A stretch of DNA of 64,000 nucleotides from Ceratothoa steindachneri (lineage: Eukaryota > Arthropoda > Malacostraca > Isopoda > Cymothoidae). A program made the position numbers and the translations under genes. The notes beneath the pieces are model-generated. The model saw nothing but the letters and a program-made list of their open reading frames with translations, was not told the origin of the DNA and did no database searches. The stretch's first letter is position 1. Each line of letters opens with the position of its first letter. The stretch is from positions 28,724,503 to 28,788,502 of the forward strand of contig OZ018317.1 of assembly GCA_963969495.1 (NCBI GenBank), read 5' to 3'. Below, piece after piece: positions 36,961 to 50,984 of the stretch.

Positions 36961-37170
36961 TTGGCAAATTTTTGTAATACTTTTGTTCGCGTAGAAATAT
37001 TATATATAATGTAGCAATTTTTCAATATTTTTAGATGTAGAAACAAAAAAAAACACATAAAAGGAACCTAAACAACCAAACTACACGTCAAGTTAACATT
37101 AAAAAGCTAAGTTCGTACACGAATCCAAAGATTTTAACGCCTTATGGCAATATATATCTGCATACATACT

Positions 37171-37286
<116 letters not shown>

Positions 37287-37479
37287 TAAAAAATAATAAT
37301 AATGAAACAAACAATGAAAGAGATTAACATGATCTCCAGGCACCTTTGCAAATCTTGCCACCCTAAGACTTCCTTATTTTCACCACTATTCTCAAACCCC
37401 ATCATTCTAATACACCACTATCTCTCACACTCACATACTCACTACTTCCCCGTAATTGAATTGAATTGAATAATTCGAT

Positions 37480-37615
37480 TTCTGTTCATTTCCTGAAGAT
37501 GACCTAACACGGTCGAAAGACGTCTAGAAATAAATAATGTCATTTGAGGATGTTTTTCCTCGCTCCGAAGACCCCGTTAAAAAAACTTGTAAGAAGTATT
37601 AAGAAAATATAAGTT
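37480..37615 (+). repeat. Inverted arm B with ribozyme-like motif
   Basis: Partner of 34860-35000 in opposite orientation. Similarity stops on the inner side just past the ATTTCTGTTCATT word and on the outer side at about 37615. Confidence 0.85.
37488..37531 (+). ncRNA. Hammerhead-ribozyme-like motif, arm B
   Basis: Stem I ATTTC (37488-37492), core CTGAAGA (37493-37499), extra T37500, stem II GACC (37501-37504), loop TAACAC, GGTC (37511-37514), GAAA (37515-37518), palindromic stem III closing at T37525, predicted cleavage base A37526, stem I return GAAAT (37527-37531). Helices pair perfectly. The single extra base after the core box is the same oddity seen in the other copies. Confidence 0.6.
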
Positions 37616-37652
37616 AAAATTAATAATGCTGCCACAGCTGTGGACTTCAATA

Positions 37653-38509
<857 letters not shown>

Positions 38510-39440
38510 AATGAAATAACACACGTATTTATGAATCCGCTGCGTTTTGAACCTACGAACAGGCGCACTTGAGAATTACAGGAACCCTACAAAGATACGC
38601 ACCAAATATACCTACTAATATAAGCACCTATGAGGTACATAAGCCGAGAAAATGCAAACTCATGAGCTACATGAACCTACGAATATATGGACATTAGCAC
38701 GTGTAACGATGATCTCATCAAAATAGCATTTAACAACATCAAATCACAATTCAATCTATGAAGCCACAGACGACTACGTCCAAACACTTTATACTACATA
38801 AAACAACAGTAAACTACACCACATAACATCAAAACTCACCACATCCAACTACATCTCCCTTCACCTAACCACATCAAGCCACATACTCGTTTGTATATGA
38901 ATATCAAAATATTCAAACTCTGAATGAGTACATCTCCCATCCAGGCAAGTTGTTTCATCGATACTTCAACAGACCAAAAGGTAGAAAAATACGCAAATAC
39001 ACGATAGACTGGACATACCAAATGGTGGAAACATACGCAAATATACAATAGAAGAAACATGAATTATGGTATAATGTCACTAGAAACATACGAGTATACA
39101 ATTGTGAAGGAGCATATTGAATGGTACAAACATAAGTACATATACGACTGGAGGTCATATAAAATGGTAGAAACATACGCATATACAATATAGCAGGTGT
39201 ATACTCAATGTTAGAAATTTATGCACATGCCTTTTAGAAAAGACCCACAAAATGGGTACAAACACACGCACATAGAGACAAAAAAGACATACCAAATGGT
39301 AGAAACGTACGCTAATATACGACCTAAAGGACGTACCAAATGGTTAAAACGCACATATACACGATAGAAGGGGTATAACAAATGGTATAAATATACGCAC
39401 ATACAAAAGTTAATAGAAATACCAAATGTTAGAAATATAC
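38510..39440 (-). repeat. Inverted duplication, left copy, with 45-bp tandem units
   Basis: The left part (38510-38880) shares GTTTTGAACCTACGAACA and other blocks with 53080-53360 on the opposite strand. The right part (38940-39440) consists of units of about 45 bp built on CATACCAAATGGTAGAAACA and ATACGCA, diverged from one another. The order of blocks is the mirror image of 51945-53360. Confidence 0.8.
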
Positions 39441-40435
39441 GTACCTAGATGATAGGAGAGAGAGAAACAAAAATGAAAATATCTATGTAGATAACTTAAT
39501 GGAAAATGCACTTTAACCCCAAACATAGCAATACACAATCACCTTCCCACATGCACACAAGTGAATAGATACATACACCACCTGTACACATAGGAATGCT
39601 AAAAACACACAAAAAACAAGCACTCATAGGATGAAGGTATACAACTAAAGTTTTATTGTAATATCTAATATGTAAACAAAAATTGTCGTTATAACTTATA
39701 CGGATATTACTAGTTTGTCACTCATTACCCTAAAAATGCTTTAGGAGCAATTAGTTCAAATATACACACCCTAAGAATGCTAAAATTGTAACCATCCATA
39801 TAGTATTATGGTATTGTCATTGAAGATTTCCTATATTAGTTTAGGATACCCATCTAATTAAGAGTGGAAGCAAATCTAGGGAAGCATTATAAAATAGGAG
39901 AAATATGGTTTTCTAATATCCCACATAAATCGGCTTCAACTATGCTTATTCATATATGGTGGGCATTCCTTCCCCCTTCTCCCTATTTCTCTAACAGGGG
40001 AACTGGTCAAAAGTACAAGCGTGTCCTCCAAAGACGCTTATTCGTCAGAAACCACTGCCTGGAGTCCAGGTCTAATCAAGTCGGGGAAATTGATCGATTA
40101 TCTCCGTCTCCAATTTAAGACAGGAGCGAAAGAAATTGATGTGCATGTCAGAAGACAAATTCTCACTACAGACTGCAGAGGTTTTCCGAAATTCAAGAAA
40201 AGGTTGGGTTTTTTTCTTGAAATGGAATCATATCATCCTCAATCGGGAAATATCGCTGGGATCAATTGACCAGTAGCAATCTCTCGAAACACATGAGAGC
40301 TAAAATTTAATACTACTTTAATTACTTAGCTTTTATATTAATTATAAAATTCCATGTACTTTATATTATATTAATTTATACATTGTTCTATTCATCAACT
40401 CTCCCTCAGGCCTAAACATTTTTTTTTAAGATTTC
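39441..40435. other. No supported gene
   Basis: Two overlapping plus frames (39864-40118, 84 codons; 40021-40269, 82 codons) have no recognised domain. Their overlap in different registers suggests at most one frameshifted remnant, possibly none. Confidence 0.3.
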
Positions 40436-41148
40436 TTGGGATGGAAATACACAAACACACACGCACCACGTACCACGTATACACACGCATCTATGGGAAT
40501 GCATGAACACGCGTCTGTTGGAATGCACAAATACATAACATCACATTGGAATTCACAACTATATACATCAACACACAAGGAAATAAACACACCACTGCGG
40601 AATGGTTTCGACCCCGTTGAACCATTCACCTATGTTTCACTAGTTGAGGTTCAATTCCCACAGCCCACGCATCTTCCATCCAAGACCGGATGGAGTTAAA
40701 GCCGGAGGGAATGAACCGGAGGGTATGAACCGGAGGGTAGAAACCGGAGGTGGTAGGAACATTAGCAACAGACCTGTTTTCATGGTCAACTGAATTGTTC
40801 CTTCTTGCGCAGAACAAAGGCTCAGGACGTGGGCCCGTGTCTTAAAGGGAGTGGGTGTGGCTTTAGGTAGCATTTTAATAAAAAAAATATTACAACAAAT
40901 AGAAAAAAACACAAATTAATGAGCACAAAACATAAGATTGATGTTTTACATACAAGGAATATATGAGTAACGTTGTACATGCCCAAATATACGGTTTAGG
41001 TTACAAATATAAACATACTACTAATATTGCATGTACACAAGTACAGAAAGTTTCAGGTAAATCGATACAAATTGTACACTGAAAAAAAATACAGATTGTG
41101 TACCAAACGAAGCAATATACCCTCTTGAGAATTTACACACAAATAAAA

Positions 41149-41151
<3 letters not shown>
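40436..41151. other. No supported gene; short GAACCGGAGGGTA tandem
   Basis: Three to four copies of a GAACCGGAGGGTA-type unit lie at about 40700-40755. A B-box-like GGTTCAATTCC occurs at 40648 but no A box was found upstream. Confidence 0.35.

Positions 41152-41208
<57 letters not shown>
41152..41208. repeat. (TA)n microsatellite
   Basis: Alternating TA tract next to a transposase remnant. Confidence 0.95.
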
Positions 41209-41212
<4 letters not shown>

Positions 41213-41214
41213 TT

Positions 41215-41640
41215 GCGAAATCATTTGAATTAGCCACCATCTGCCTTCACGACCTTCTCCAGGCGGAACCTGAACTGGTTGAATGCCCTGGTTAGGAACT
41301 ACTTGTCAATGTATCACAGTACCTCTACAATGGCGGCCCTCAGATATCTTAAAGAATTGTGAGCAGCCTTGTTTATATTCTTCCCAACAACGCCCCACAC
41401 AAAATATCTAAGGGGTTGCAGTTGGGGGAGCTGGATGGCCACAAGTCTGTGGTGAGTGGTGCGGGTCTTTATTAAACAACCACGCAGGTGTTTTCTTTGC
41501 TTTGTGTGCAGGAGCAGAGTCTTGCTGGAAAACGTAAGGCTTTTATGCGGGTATTTGGTCCATTAAAGGCCTGATTACTGTCTATTGCACCTCAATGTCA
41601 ACGTCCGCATTGACGTGTCCCTCGTTTGCCTACCACGCCC
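41215..41640 (-). pseudogene. Tc1/mariner-type transposase, C-terminal half
   Basis: On the minus strand, frames read NADV, then PYVFQQDSAPAHKAKKT-like sequence at about 41540-41500 with the second catalytic Asp, then a degraded third-Asp block (SSPN, CNPLRYFVWGVV; the expected SPDLNPLD is lost), then a C-terminal tail LRAAIVEVL and FRFRLEKVVKADGG near 41340-41230. The N-terminal half is absent, cut off where hAT-like sequence begins at about 41640. Confidence 0.7.
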
Positions 41641-42790
41641 AGAAGCATCAAGATCATCTTTATGGAACGATATATATCTAAAGAGTCGAGTGTTTAAGTT
41701 TCTGCAAATAATTAAGGAATTCCGAGTCTTCTTTGCTGTTAGCAGCAGAGAATGAGCAGTCCATGGTTTTGAAAAAATCGTCTTCGGATGATGAGTGTGA
41801 GTCCCACGAACTATTACAGTACTTTAAGAATTACAATTCCATAGAGCCATTTGCAGTTTGTATTTTACTCAAGACTTGATTGCTTCATAATCGCTAAAAT
41901 TAGGTCCTTGCAACATTGGTATCCATCTAAGTTTGAAATATGCATGAGATAGTGAAGCCAAAACTGCAGCAGTTAGCTTGAGTCTCAACGACAAAAAATG
42001 GCAACATCTGCCATTATAGGAAGAGACGACTGCTGCCAGTAATGGCATGTAGTGTCTAAAGCGTAAGTCGTTTGGATAGATAAGCTCCAATCTTTCGAGG
42101 GCATCTTGAATCACTAGGAGTGTTGAAAGAAGACGACCGTAGTAGCATTTTTTATTTTCCTGCAATTTGTTGAGGGCAGCTGCAATTGGTTTTATAACAG
42201 TCAAAGATTTTGAAATAAATTCCAATTCATTGTCTTTGAGGATGGGAAAATTTTGTTCTTCAAGAGCTACATTCATGTCGTTCTTATGCTTATATATTTA
42301 GCTTAATGAGTCGTACATTTGGTTTCATCGGATGATACAAGGGTACCTAAATTGGACGCAAGTTATTTCCTGCATTTTATTTCTGCTGATTCGGATTTAC
42401 CAGCAAATTTCACAGCACCGAACATATTTGCATTGCAGAATTTTTTATCTTCTTTAGTGAAGGTGAATTTTCTACTTTACCTGCATCAGATGTTTCTGCC
42501 AGGCTCAATGTGTGGGAAGCACACATTGAATAGTTTCATTGACTCCTCTGCATTATCTTAATCAATGTAGTTAGTTCGATTCTGAACAAGAAAACCGAAC
42601 TATTTAAAGCATTTCATCACCTTCGATGCATTTTCAGTGACTGTAGATACAAATTTCCGATAAGATAAACCACGTTCCGAGTTGATCCTGTCCAATATTC
42701 CAACAATTTGATCAAAGCTATGTGTTCCACGAAATTTTAGACATGCCAGTGCAGCTGAGCCTCGCTAAAAATAATCTGTGATCTGTGATG
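41640..42790 (-). pseudogene. hAT-type transposase fragment
   Basis: The minus strand gives, in order, LKFRGTHSFDQIVGILDRIN and a VSTVTEN-like stretch near 42740-42620 (the end of the first RNase-H-like part), a broken middle region, then an open frame (42276-41869) with MNVALEEQNFPILKDNELEF, LTVIKPIAAALNKLQENK and LAAAVVSSYNGR-like sequence, as in BED-type hAT proteins, then a SDDDFFKTMD acidic stretch near 41790. The C-terminal dimerisation region is missing. No terminal repeats were identified. Several stops and frameshifts make it non-functional. Confidence 0.7.
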
Positions 42791-44459
42791 TAAGAATATT
42801 AAATCATTGTTTGTTTAAACATTTTCTAAAGCTTAATTTAATGATATTGGTTAGACACGCCCCAGCTAAACTGCACCACCAAACATTGAGAAGAACTTTG
42901 TCATATAGTAAAGGCAATTCAGCGATGAGTCGCCTACCATATCACCACCTCATCAACTTACCCCATAGGAGCAAAATTTGTAAGAGCTATATTCACAGCA
43001 AAATGAAGACCCACCAAATTAACGAATGAGGAACAGATGTTGAAATTTTTTAAATATTATACTACAAGTCTATCACTCTATCACCAATGGTCAATTTATC
43101 AATTATATAAAAAATAATACACTAATTCACTAACATACCCAATGTGCAGTGATTATAGTCTAATGTTCATACAAATGAGACAATTAATTATTTTAATCGG
43201 AGATTAGCATGGAAAAATAGCAAAGTAGTTGAGTTATACTAACATGAAACAAGATCATAAAATTCATTTAGTTCAATTAGGTTCAATGGTAGGAGCACAT
43301 TAGCCACAAACGAGAGGATTTTCTTTTCAGGGATATATTTGCATATTGGTGGTCCTGGTTATTGCTTGGAAATATGGAAAATGCTTAGTGTTGAGTGTTT
43401 GGTAATTTTAATAGCTCCAGCATTGCTCCTGCTAGCATATTCAACTTTAGCTGGACGCTTGCGAATTTCTTCTCCGATTCATATTCACATAAAAGATTCG
43501 GATGTAGTTTCTGGACAAGGAAATAAATTATTACCATGCGGAGTCAATTATTGAACAGCCTGTATAGTATTTATCATAATATGTAGCTTCTAGTTGAAAT
43601 TAATAATTAAAAAGATTCTAAAATTTGGTTATCTTCAACTAAAATTATTTTCATCAGGATCTGTGCATTTTTATCCTATGTCAATTTACAAGCCGAAATT
43701 CTTCCTTCAGTAACTAGATAAGAGATATTACAAACAAGGATAACGGCAGTTTTTGATGCAGTTACTAGTGCATAAATAATCTATAAAAACCTGAAGTGCC
43801 CTAATTTATTCAAATGGATGTCTATGTAAATGTAGCAATTAGTCTTGTATGACGCCAGTCACTTAAATATGACTTGAACCATTATGTTAATGTTGCTACT
43901 TCCTACTTAGTAAGTAGTACTAAGCCTAAGGTGACTCAGTAGATTTCCTTTTGAATCGAGTCCAGCAGACTGAATTGTAGTTTTCTTTGTACACAGCAGA
44001 CAAATAACTTTGATACTGTTTCCAGTATTCTCGAGAATTTGAAAATTTGACGCATAATCAAAGTGTATAATGTTCAATTATATAAATAATTAACTATAAT
44101 TTAATAAATGACATTAAAGTTTGCAAACTATATATGTGTTTATATTTAACCTTTACGATTTTGGTCAAGAGAAATCTATGGCTTCAAGTAAATAGGAACC
44201 TTATGCACACTCGCGGCAGAAATAATAAAGGGTCGGTGTTGAACAAAGTTGCCACCAGAGGTCGCTTGGACAAGAAACAAAGACATTCGCATGGCCGCAT
44301 ATTTAATAATCCGAATTGCAAACTGATATGGATGTCTAAATTGATTATCAAGATCAAGATCACAAGAAATAAAGTGATCTTAGATCAAGATCAAAGTCAC
44401 CATAATAAAAGTGATCTCGAAGACAAAGATCGTAAGACCGTCTTCCAGGATTTCTAAAG
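42791..44459. other. No supported gene
   Basis: AT-rich. Frames at 42778-43029, 43339-43554 and 44134-44457 have no recognised domains. The GATCAAGATCAAAG-type stretch near 44345-44430 is low-complexity. Confidence 0.35.
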
Positions 44460-47231
44460 CTGCCCTACAAAGGTAGGACCACATCAAAGGAGTATTGGCA
44501 CCCATGCCCACACCTAAGGCTGGACTGGGCGCCTCGGAGACGCATGGCCCTCCAAAAGATGGAAACCCGCTTTCGAGGCGGAGGGAGAAAAAGACTCGCA
44601 TGGCGTAGCCAACCCCCCTCCCCCAGATAAGTCTTTGAAGGCGACAGCGTCTTGTTGAGCTCACATTACCCGAAACTCTAGCTCCTGGAAGCAAGCGTCC
44701 ATCCCCGTGAAGGTTTTGTCATTGAAGAGGCCTCCATAATTTCCTCCGAGCTAGAGGGCATATTTCTTCAATGGAATTGCCGCAGACTCCAGTCCAACTG
44801 TGAGGAGCTTCTCAGGCTTGTCTACTCCTGTTACACGTTAGCTAATGTATTATGGAGACTATGCTTGGCACTTGACCACTGCCTACTCTCCCTGGGTATA
44901 AGATTTTTGCGGACCCACCATATCAGTATTGGGGTCAGGCAGGAGGAGGCCTGATTTACATTAGGTATGATGTCTCCGTTATTCTATTTGCTATAAAGCC
45001 TCCTTTCAGGTAGTGCCATTGCTAGTGCAGCTGAGCCTGAATAGGAGGTATACTGTTATTTCAGTGTAGATTACACCGTCAGCTGACTTCGACGCTATAA
45101 GCATCAGTAAAGGGGCGGCTGAATGATCAATTCCAGAGGTGATGTCTTTGCCAGCCTAGTCGACGAACTTGAGATAGGTGTCATAAATGTGGATGAGTTT
45201 ACGCATCACTGCCCGAGAACCGCTTCATTTTCCTGCCTAGATTTGTCTCTGTGCTCTCCGGATTCAGAGTCTGAATTTGGGTGGGCGATGGTCGATGACG
45301 TCCATGTTAGGAACCACTTTCCCATTCAACTATCATTTTCTAGGCCAATGCAGCCAGAAAAAAACCCTCGCCTCGGTGGTGCTTTGAGCGAGCGCGGTGG
45401 ATCGCATTTTAGGGAAATAACTTACTTCTTTGTCCCATTCGATGAGTTTAGGTCAGTTGATGAGGCTGTTGAGTTTTTCTCCGCAACCTAATTGCAATGG
45501 GGCTAACTATTATCACTAGAACGCCCGACTTTTTATATACCGTCCGCTTTTTTTGTGGTCGACCAAGTGTTAGACGGCCCTCAAACAGAAGTGTTATGCA
45601 CTAGCTTATGCATATATGGTTAAGCTAGTGCAAGGCTTTTGTATATTTTAAAGAACGCATTTGGCTCATCATGAGAGGTATGCGTGTCTTCGCTTAACGG
45701 GAATACCCTCTCTTACAGAGGTGTGGAAGCAGGTCAAAAGAATTAGGAGGCTAGTTCTTGGAGCACCCCATCCCGTTCTCCAGGCGAACAGGACCGCAAT
45801 CTTGGTCCTCGCATCCGAAGCGAAGTTTTTTACAACCGCTTTCTCAACATTCTCAAGGCAAGATTCTGCTCCGCCAGAATTTTAGGCACTTCGTGATAAG
45901 GAGACCGCCCGGACTTTACCTTCAGAGGTGGAGCACCCTTTTACGAAAGGCTTGCATGGATTGAGTTTCGTCCCACTCCCACTTCATGAGAGATCACTCT
46001 GCCCTGGCCTGTTTTTACCCAATTTCTCTAACCTCTTGTGCATGCAAGTTGAAGAAATTGGTAAATGTTAGATTAGCTCTCTTTCTGGAGAGAGAGCGCC
46101 ACCTGTCTTCTGCACAGTTTGGCTTTCGCAAGTCCCACTCCACATCAAATCCTCTGCTCCGACTGACAAATGATACCCGTGAAACCTTCCATCGTAGACT
46201 GAATTTTGCCAGTGTTTTTCGATCTAGAGAAGGCATATGATACCGCATAGCGTTACGGCATAATGTAAACCCTTGACAAGATGGGCAGATGAGAGTCCCC
46301 TACTTTTATGCCTAAATTTCTGCGAGAGCGTATATTCCCCGTACTGAGGGGGAGGGGACTCTCTCCAGTTCAATGGGACAAGAGGAGGGCGCCCACAGAG
46401 AAATGGCTTTATTGTCACACTCTTTACCATGACCATCAACGGTATCACCTCGGGGCTGCAAGAAGATTTATTGCTACATAGACGACATTTCGATCGATTC
46501 TGGTGCGACCAAGATACCAACTTTAGAGCGTTGACTCCAATAGCTATTGAATCGCATCTCTCGCTATGCCAAAGCGCTTAGGTTTCGTTTTTTATTGGTC
46601 AAGCCTTGGGTAGTTCACTTCTGCATCTATACAAAACACTACCTCAACCTGGACTTGTTTCTGAACGGCGTTTGGCTGGAAATGGTGGATTTTCACCATG
46701 TCCTTGGTCTTATTTTCGACCGATACCTCACCTGAGAGGCCCATTTTTGCAGTCTTAAGGTTTCTTGTACCTGCACCATGAGCATTTCCCGTTCCGTGAC
46801 GTTCAGCACTTGAGGTTTTGATAGCACTACTAATTGATTTTCTACTGATTCTTTGTCCGTTCGAAGCTTTACTACGGTTGGGAGCATGTATTGAAGAAAG
46901 TGAATTCGATACATTACAATGGTCTCTGTCTAACGATCGGTGCCTTCCGCATGTCCCCCATTAAGGGCCTAAATGTCGATATCTGAGATATGCCACTTGC
47001 TCTGCGCCGTACACAGTGCATTATGAGCTTTTTCACGCCGATCCGGCGTTTTCTTCAGTCGCCAACAGCTCTCACTGCACCCGCGGCTGATCTTAACGCT
47101 GCCTTTGCCGTTGAAAGACGCCAGTCATACCCTAAGTTTTTTGGTTTACGGCTAGGAAACTCTTCGGGCGCTTGGGGTAGTTCTTGAGTTGGTGGCGTTT
47201 ATGGTTCAGCATAGGATGCCACCCTGGAGGG
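44460..47231 (+). pseudogene. Jockey-like LINE ORF2, 5' portion (endonuclease and RT)
   Basis: From about 44760 the frames read FLQWNCRRLQSNCEELLRL, the start of an AP-type endonuclease (LQWNCRG motif). The endonuclease C-terminus is open at 45123-45491 (INSRGDVFASLVDELEIGVI, CLDLSLCSPDSE, and NHFPIQLSFSRP where SDHFPI is usual). The RT part follows: YPISLTSCACKLKKLVNVR, SSAQFGFRKSHST (45986-46240), CYIDDISI near 46474 (motif C) and RISRYAKALRFRF (46547-46735). Many frameshifts and stops interrupt it. The sequence stops at a hAT insertion (47232) and resumes at 50985. ORF1 is not clearly present upstream. Confidence 0.8.
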
Positions 47232-47689
47232 AAGGGCTGGATTAACATAATAGCAAAGGTAGCATATGTTACGAGCCCCGCGCTTTAGAGGGTTCTGGAC
47301 TTAGAAGTTTTCAACAAAAATAAATAGACCCAGGGACATTGGGCGTGAATATGCCTCATAAAGTGCAAAAAGTAAAGCAAAACAAAGAAGATAGAATAGG
47401 GTAACTTGTGATATCAAAACATGTAAGTTGAAGGAATATTTTGATGGCGCTATAACAGTTGGAGATGGAAATTTATGAACAACTAATACTAGCGAAGTAG
47501 ATGCATGGTACAGCAACAGCCAGCATACATTAAATGCGGAAGGACAAGTAAAAAGACTAGTGATCTAATGATATTGGTGAATGATCAAACAATATAGATG
47601 ATTGAGATCGTAAATATTGGATAGAAAAGTGAAGTAATGAATGTCAACATGTTAAGAGTAACCGCTTCATCCAGGTGAACCTATGACAA

Positions 47690-50600
47690 TTTATAAGAAA
47701 CCTCGGCATTGCCAGATGTCTTATTTCACATATGTTCATAAACCTAAAAACAAGCAACATGCACAAAATTGTTCATGGAATTCAGAAAGTTTATGTCTTT
47801 GGGATGGTCACCAAAGTTTAGTGAAGAGGGATATAATGAGTAAAAATATGGAAACAAACTATTATGTCAACATGAAGAAAGTTATTCATATAGACAAGCT
47901 TCAATTTCACTGTCGATGCGCAAAACAAAACTGAACGTGTCGATTCCCAACTTGTGAAAGAAAGGGAAACTGAAAAAAAGTATTGCGCACACTTCTTGAT
48001 GGAATAATGGAAGTTGTGAAGATTTCAGCAAAACTATGTCTTTCATTTCGGGGTAGTGATGAAATTTTTGGCTCTCCTCAAACTGAAAATTATTTCGGGT
48101 TGTTAGAATTTATTAGCCAAGTTTTGATCCTTTTCTGGCAGAGCACTTTTCTGTTTGGCTGGATTATGCTCCAGATATATCTGATGTGAAGCAGCTGACT
48201 TTGACTCTGTGCTATGTTTTGCCAACTGAACCAAAAGAATTTGTGAAATTTTTGAAAATGGAAGGTTATAGTTCTGAACAACTCGCTCAAAGTTTACTTG
48301 ACTATTTAGAGGAAAATGACATTAATATGAAAGACTGTCCTAGTCAAAGTTATGACAATGCCAGTAATATGAGTGGCAAGTATAGTGGCATACAAGCCAA
48401 AAATAAAGAGCTGAGGGAGTTTGCGGATTACATTCCGTGTTTAGCACATACACTGAATTTGGTTGGTAAATGTGCTGCTGAATTTTGTCAAGAAGCATTA
48501 ATTTTATTTATATTTGTAGAAAGGCTTTAAACATTTTTTCTGTTTCTACTTATCGGTAGGATCTCATTTCTGTTGCATTATCTGGTGGTAGTGCTCATTT
48601 GCCCATTGCAAAAAGAATGTTAGGAACCAGGTGGCCAGCTCGTGCAGATGCAACAAAAGTACATTTTCGCAGAATTTCTTCAATAAAACAAGTCTTGGAT
48701 GACGTTTCAAATAACAACAATCAGACAGAAATGTGCCAACAACAGGTTCGTGCATTACGTTCAACCATTTTGAAGATGGAAACGGGAATTACGCTTATAT
48801 TGTGGAAAGAAATACAGTTTGGAACGAAAGTAATGTGCGATTTTGTAGAATAAAGTTTAAAATGTATTTAGTAAAGTAATGCCTCTTGTAATCGTTTATG
48901 AATGGTACAATGAGTAATTTATATTATTTTCTTTCAGATTATAAAAATTTTGTTCAGTCTTCTTCAGTATTCACCCCTATTCCGGTCCCATCTAAAAATC
49001 ACCTTAAACATGTTATAGTCTATGAGTTTTATAAAGGTGTCAATGCAAGTACAGCGGCAAAATCCATTTGAGGCACTTATGGGCATGATGCAATAAATGA
49101 AAGAAGTTGCAAGAGATGATTTTCCCGTTCCCAAAATAGGGACTTCTGTCTAAAAGACAGACCAAAAGAATATCGTCCTAATGAACTTGCTTCCCTAAGA
49201 GTACGAAGCTATTGTCACAGCATATCCTGCTACATCTACTAGGGAACTCGCATAACAACTTAACGTGAGCTATACGATTGTCCTATGACAAATGAAAAAT
49301 GAGTAGAAATGATTCAGTGATTGGAAAATGGGCCCCACAAGACTTGTCCACGGAGAATGTGCAACAACGTGTTGCTTACTGTGAGTCATCGCTTTCACGA
49401 CACTTTTATGCACAATTTTTAAGTAGGTTTGTTACTGGTGATGAGAAGTAGATCCTTCATCATATCATTGAACGCCGCCGTTCGTGGATCAGTCGAGGAA
49501 GCAGAATTTCTCAACAACTGTAAGGATGAATTCATCCCAAAACAATCATAATGAGTGTATGGTAAGTTAACTGTTACACAATAGTCAAACAATAAATGTT
49601 AATCTCTATCTACTATAACTAACGTCGGCGTTTGAAAGTCGCTTTGTGTGAAAGACGAACAGCCTTAGTCAACATAAGGGGTGTTATCCTCGATCACGAT
49701 AATGCCCGTTCCTACACAACTCGAAGAACCAAAGAACTCTTGGAGGAGCTCAGTTGGGAAATATTGCTTCCTCCTTTATATTCTCCTGCCTTTATTTCTT
49801 TTGATTATCACTTGTTTTATGAATTACAGAGAAACTTGGATAGTCTTAGGATGACATCAATAGAAGAAGATTAAAATGAGTTGGATTCATATTTTGCATC
49901 AATATCTAAAGAATTTTCTCATGTGTGGCATTGATAAGCATGTCGATAGATGGATTGAGGTACAAGAAAGCAATGGAGGTTATGTAAATGATTAAATATT
50001 TCTATAGTCATAGTTTTTTCCTTTTTAATATATGCCCTAAATGCGGACGTTACTTTCATTTCAATCTGATATTACAGCATTTTCAAAAGATCAGTGCTTC
50101 TTTGCAATCTTCTGGCAAGAATTGAACACAGCCTGTGCACTCTAAAGAATCCTTGCATTCATATATTTAAGCTATGTTGTCTACTCTTTTACACATTAAG
50201 CAAAAAATAAAGGATCTCACTGAGTTTGAAGATTGTTAAATACAGACTCAAAGAAAACACAAGAAAAATCACGCGTATGATGATTTCAGTACTTCCAGCT
50301 TGATTCACTTGGTGATTCTCAAACACCTTTTCTGAAGTTTAAAGGTCGAGCATTTCTTGCCATTATCGATAGTTTCTTATCTACCCTGTCACATACCATA
50401 AAGGTAAATGGTGCATTTAAATTTATTAATCAGTTATAGTAGCTTATAGGTGAAGAGATTGCAAAAAGGTCATCGAATATTATCAAATCATATCCGGAAG
50501 ATTGGAGAAAGTCTTGGTGAAGACTTTGTCCAGTATATTGAACTGTGAAAACTGATTGTGCTTTTCATATAGTCACAAATAATACTTTCTAGAGTTACAG

Positions 50601-50840
50601 TTGTACCGTTTGATAACTGACATTTTTTTAGAATCTTGCTTTCAAAATGTAGAAATGCCTTGTGCATCTATATGTCAACTATAGTTATAAACTACATTTG
50701 AGAACGGTCATTTTCAAAGTTGAAAAGCATTATGGAAAAGAGAAGTTAATTGGACATAAACTTCTACTTGAGATAGGCATTTCCAGTATCATCAACGAAT
50801 TCACTCATGCTAAATCTAAAAAATCTAACTTTTAAATTAT
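47690..50840 (+). pseudogene. hAT transposase (ZMYM1/TTF-type-like), broken
   Basis: Plus frames in order: RDIMSKNMETNY-like N-terminal region (47683-47934), FRGSDEIFGSPQTENYFGLL (47983-48189), LLDYLEENDINMKDCPSQSY followed by DNASNMSGKYSGIQ (48186-48530; the YDxASNMSGKY block is characteristic), TRWPARADATKVHF and TILKMETGITLILW (48599-48853), then beyond the inserted mariner LDSLGDSQTPFLKFKG near 50300 and RSFSKLKSIMEKRS near 50710, the remnant of the C-terminal hAT dimerisation motif. Frames are broken by stops and indels. Similar proteins occur as host genes and as transposons; the TIRs here show a transposon. Confidence 0.8.
48930..50040 (+). pseudogene. Mariner transposase remnant inside hAT A
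   Basis: Frames read HVIVYEFYKGVNASTAAKSI (near 49005), then FVTGDEK followed by a stop where Trp is usual (near 49430), IERRRSWISRGSRISQQ, then the open frame 49632-49874 with ALVNIRGVILDHDNARSYTT (second catalytic Asp) and YSPAFISFDYHLF (third Asp kept in FDYH, although the usual PDLAPS before it is changed), then NELDSYFASISKEFS and a C-terminus ending near 49995. It splits the hAT frame. Terminal repeats were not found, so the limits are approximate. Confidence 0.75.
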
Positions 50841-50984
50841 AGTTTTGCTAAAAAAAATGCCCCCCAAATAATTAGCTTACTATGCAAGTAAATAATTAAT
50901 ATATGATTTAATATTTTTGTATATTTTTGTTTTAGGGCCCCTTTGTAACACATGTTACTGGCCTCGCACTACCTTAATCCAGCC

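Larger units (their letters stand above)
47232..50984 (+). mobile_element. hAT transposon A inserted in the Jockey-like LINE
   Basis: Terminal repeats: AGGGCTGGATTAA at 47233 and the same word read backwards from 50983. The flanks are CTGGAGGG (47224-47231) and CTGGAGGT (50985-50992), an 8-bp target duplication with one mismatch, as expected of hAT. Excising 47232-50984 and one duplicate restores a continuous LINE reading (MPPWR then LLVLTICLHAS). It encodes a broken transposase and itself carries a mariner. Confidence 0.88.

Noticed and set aside
40640..40660. B-box-like GGTTCAATTCC as a second SINE
   Set aside because: No A box at the needed distance upstream and no tRNA-like fold.
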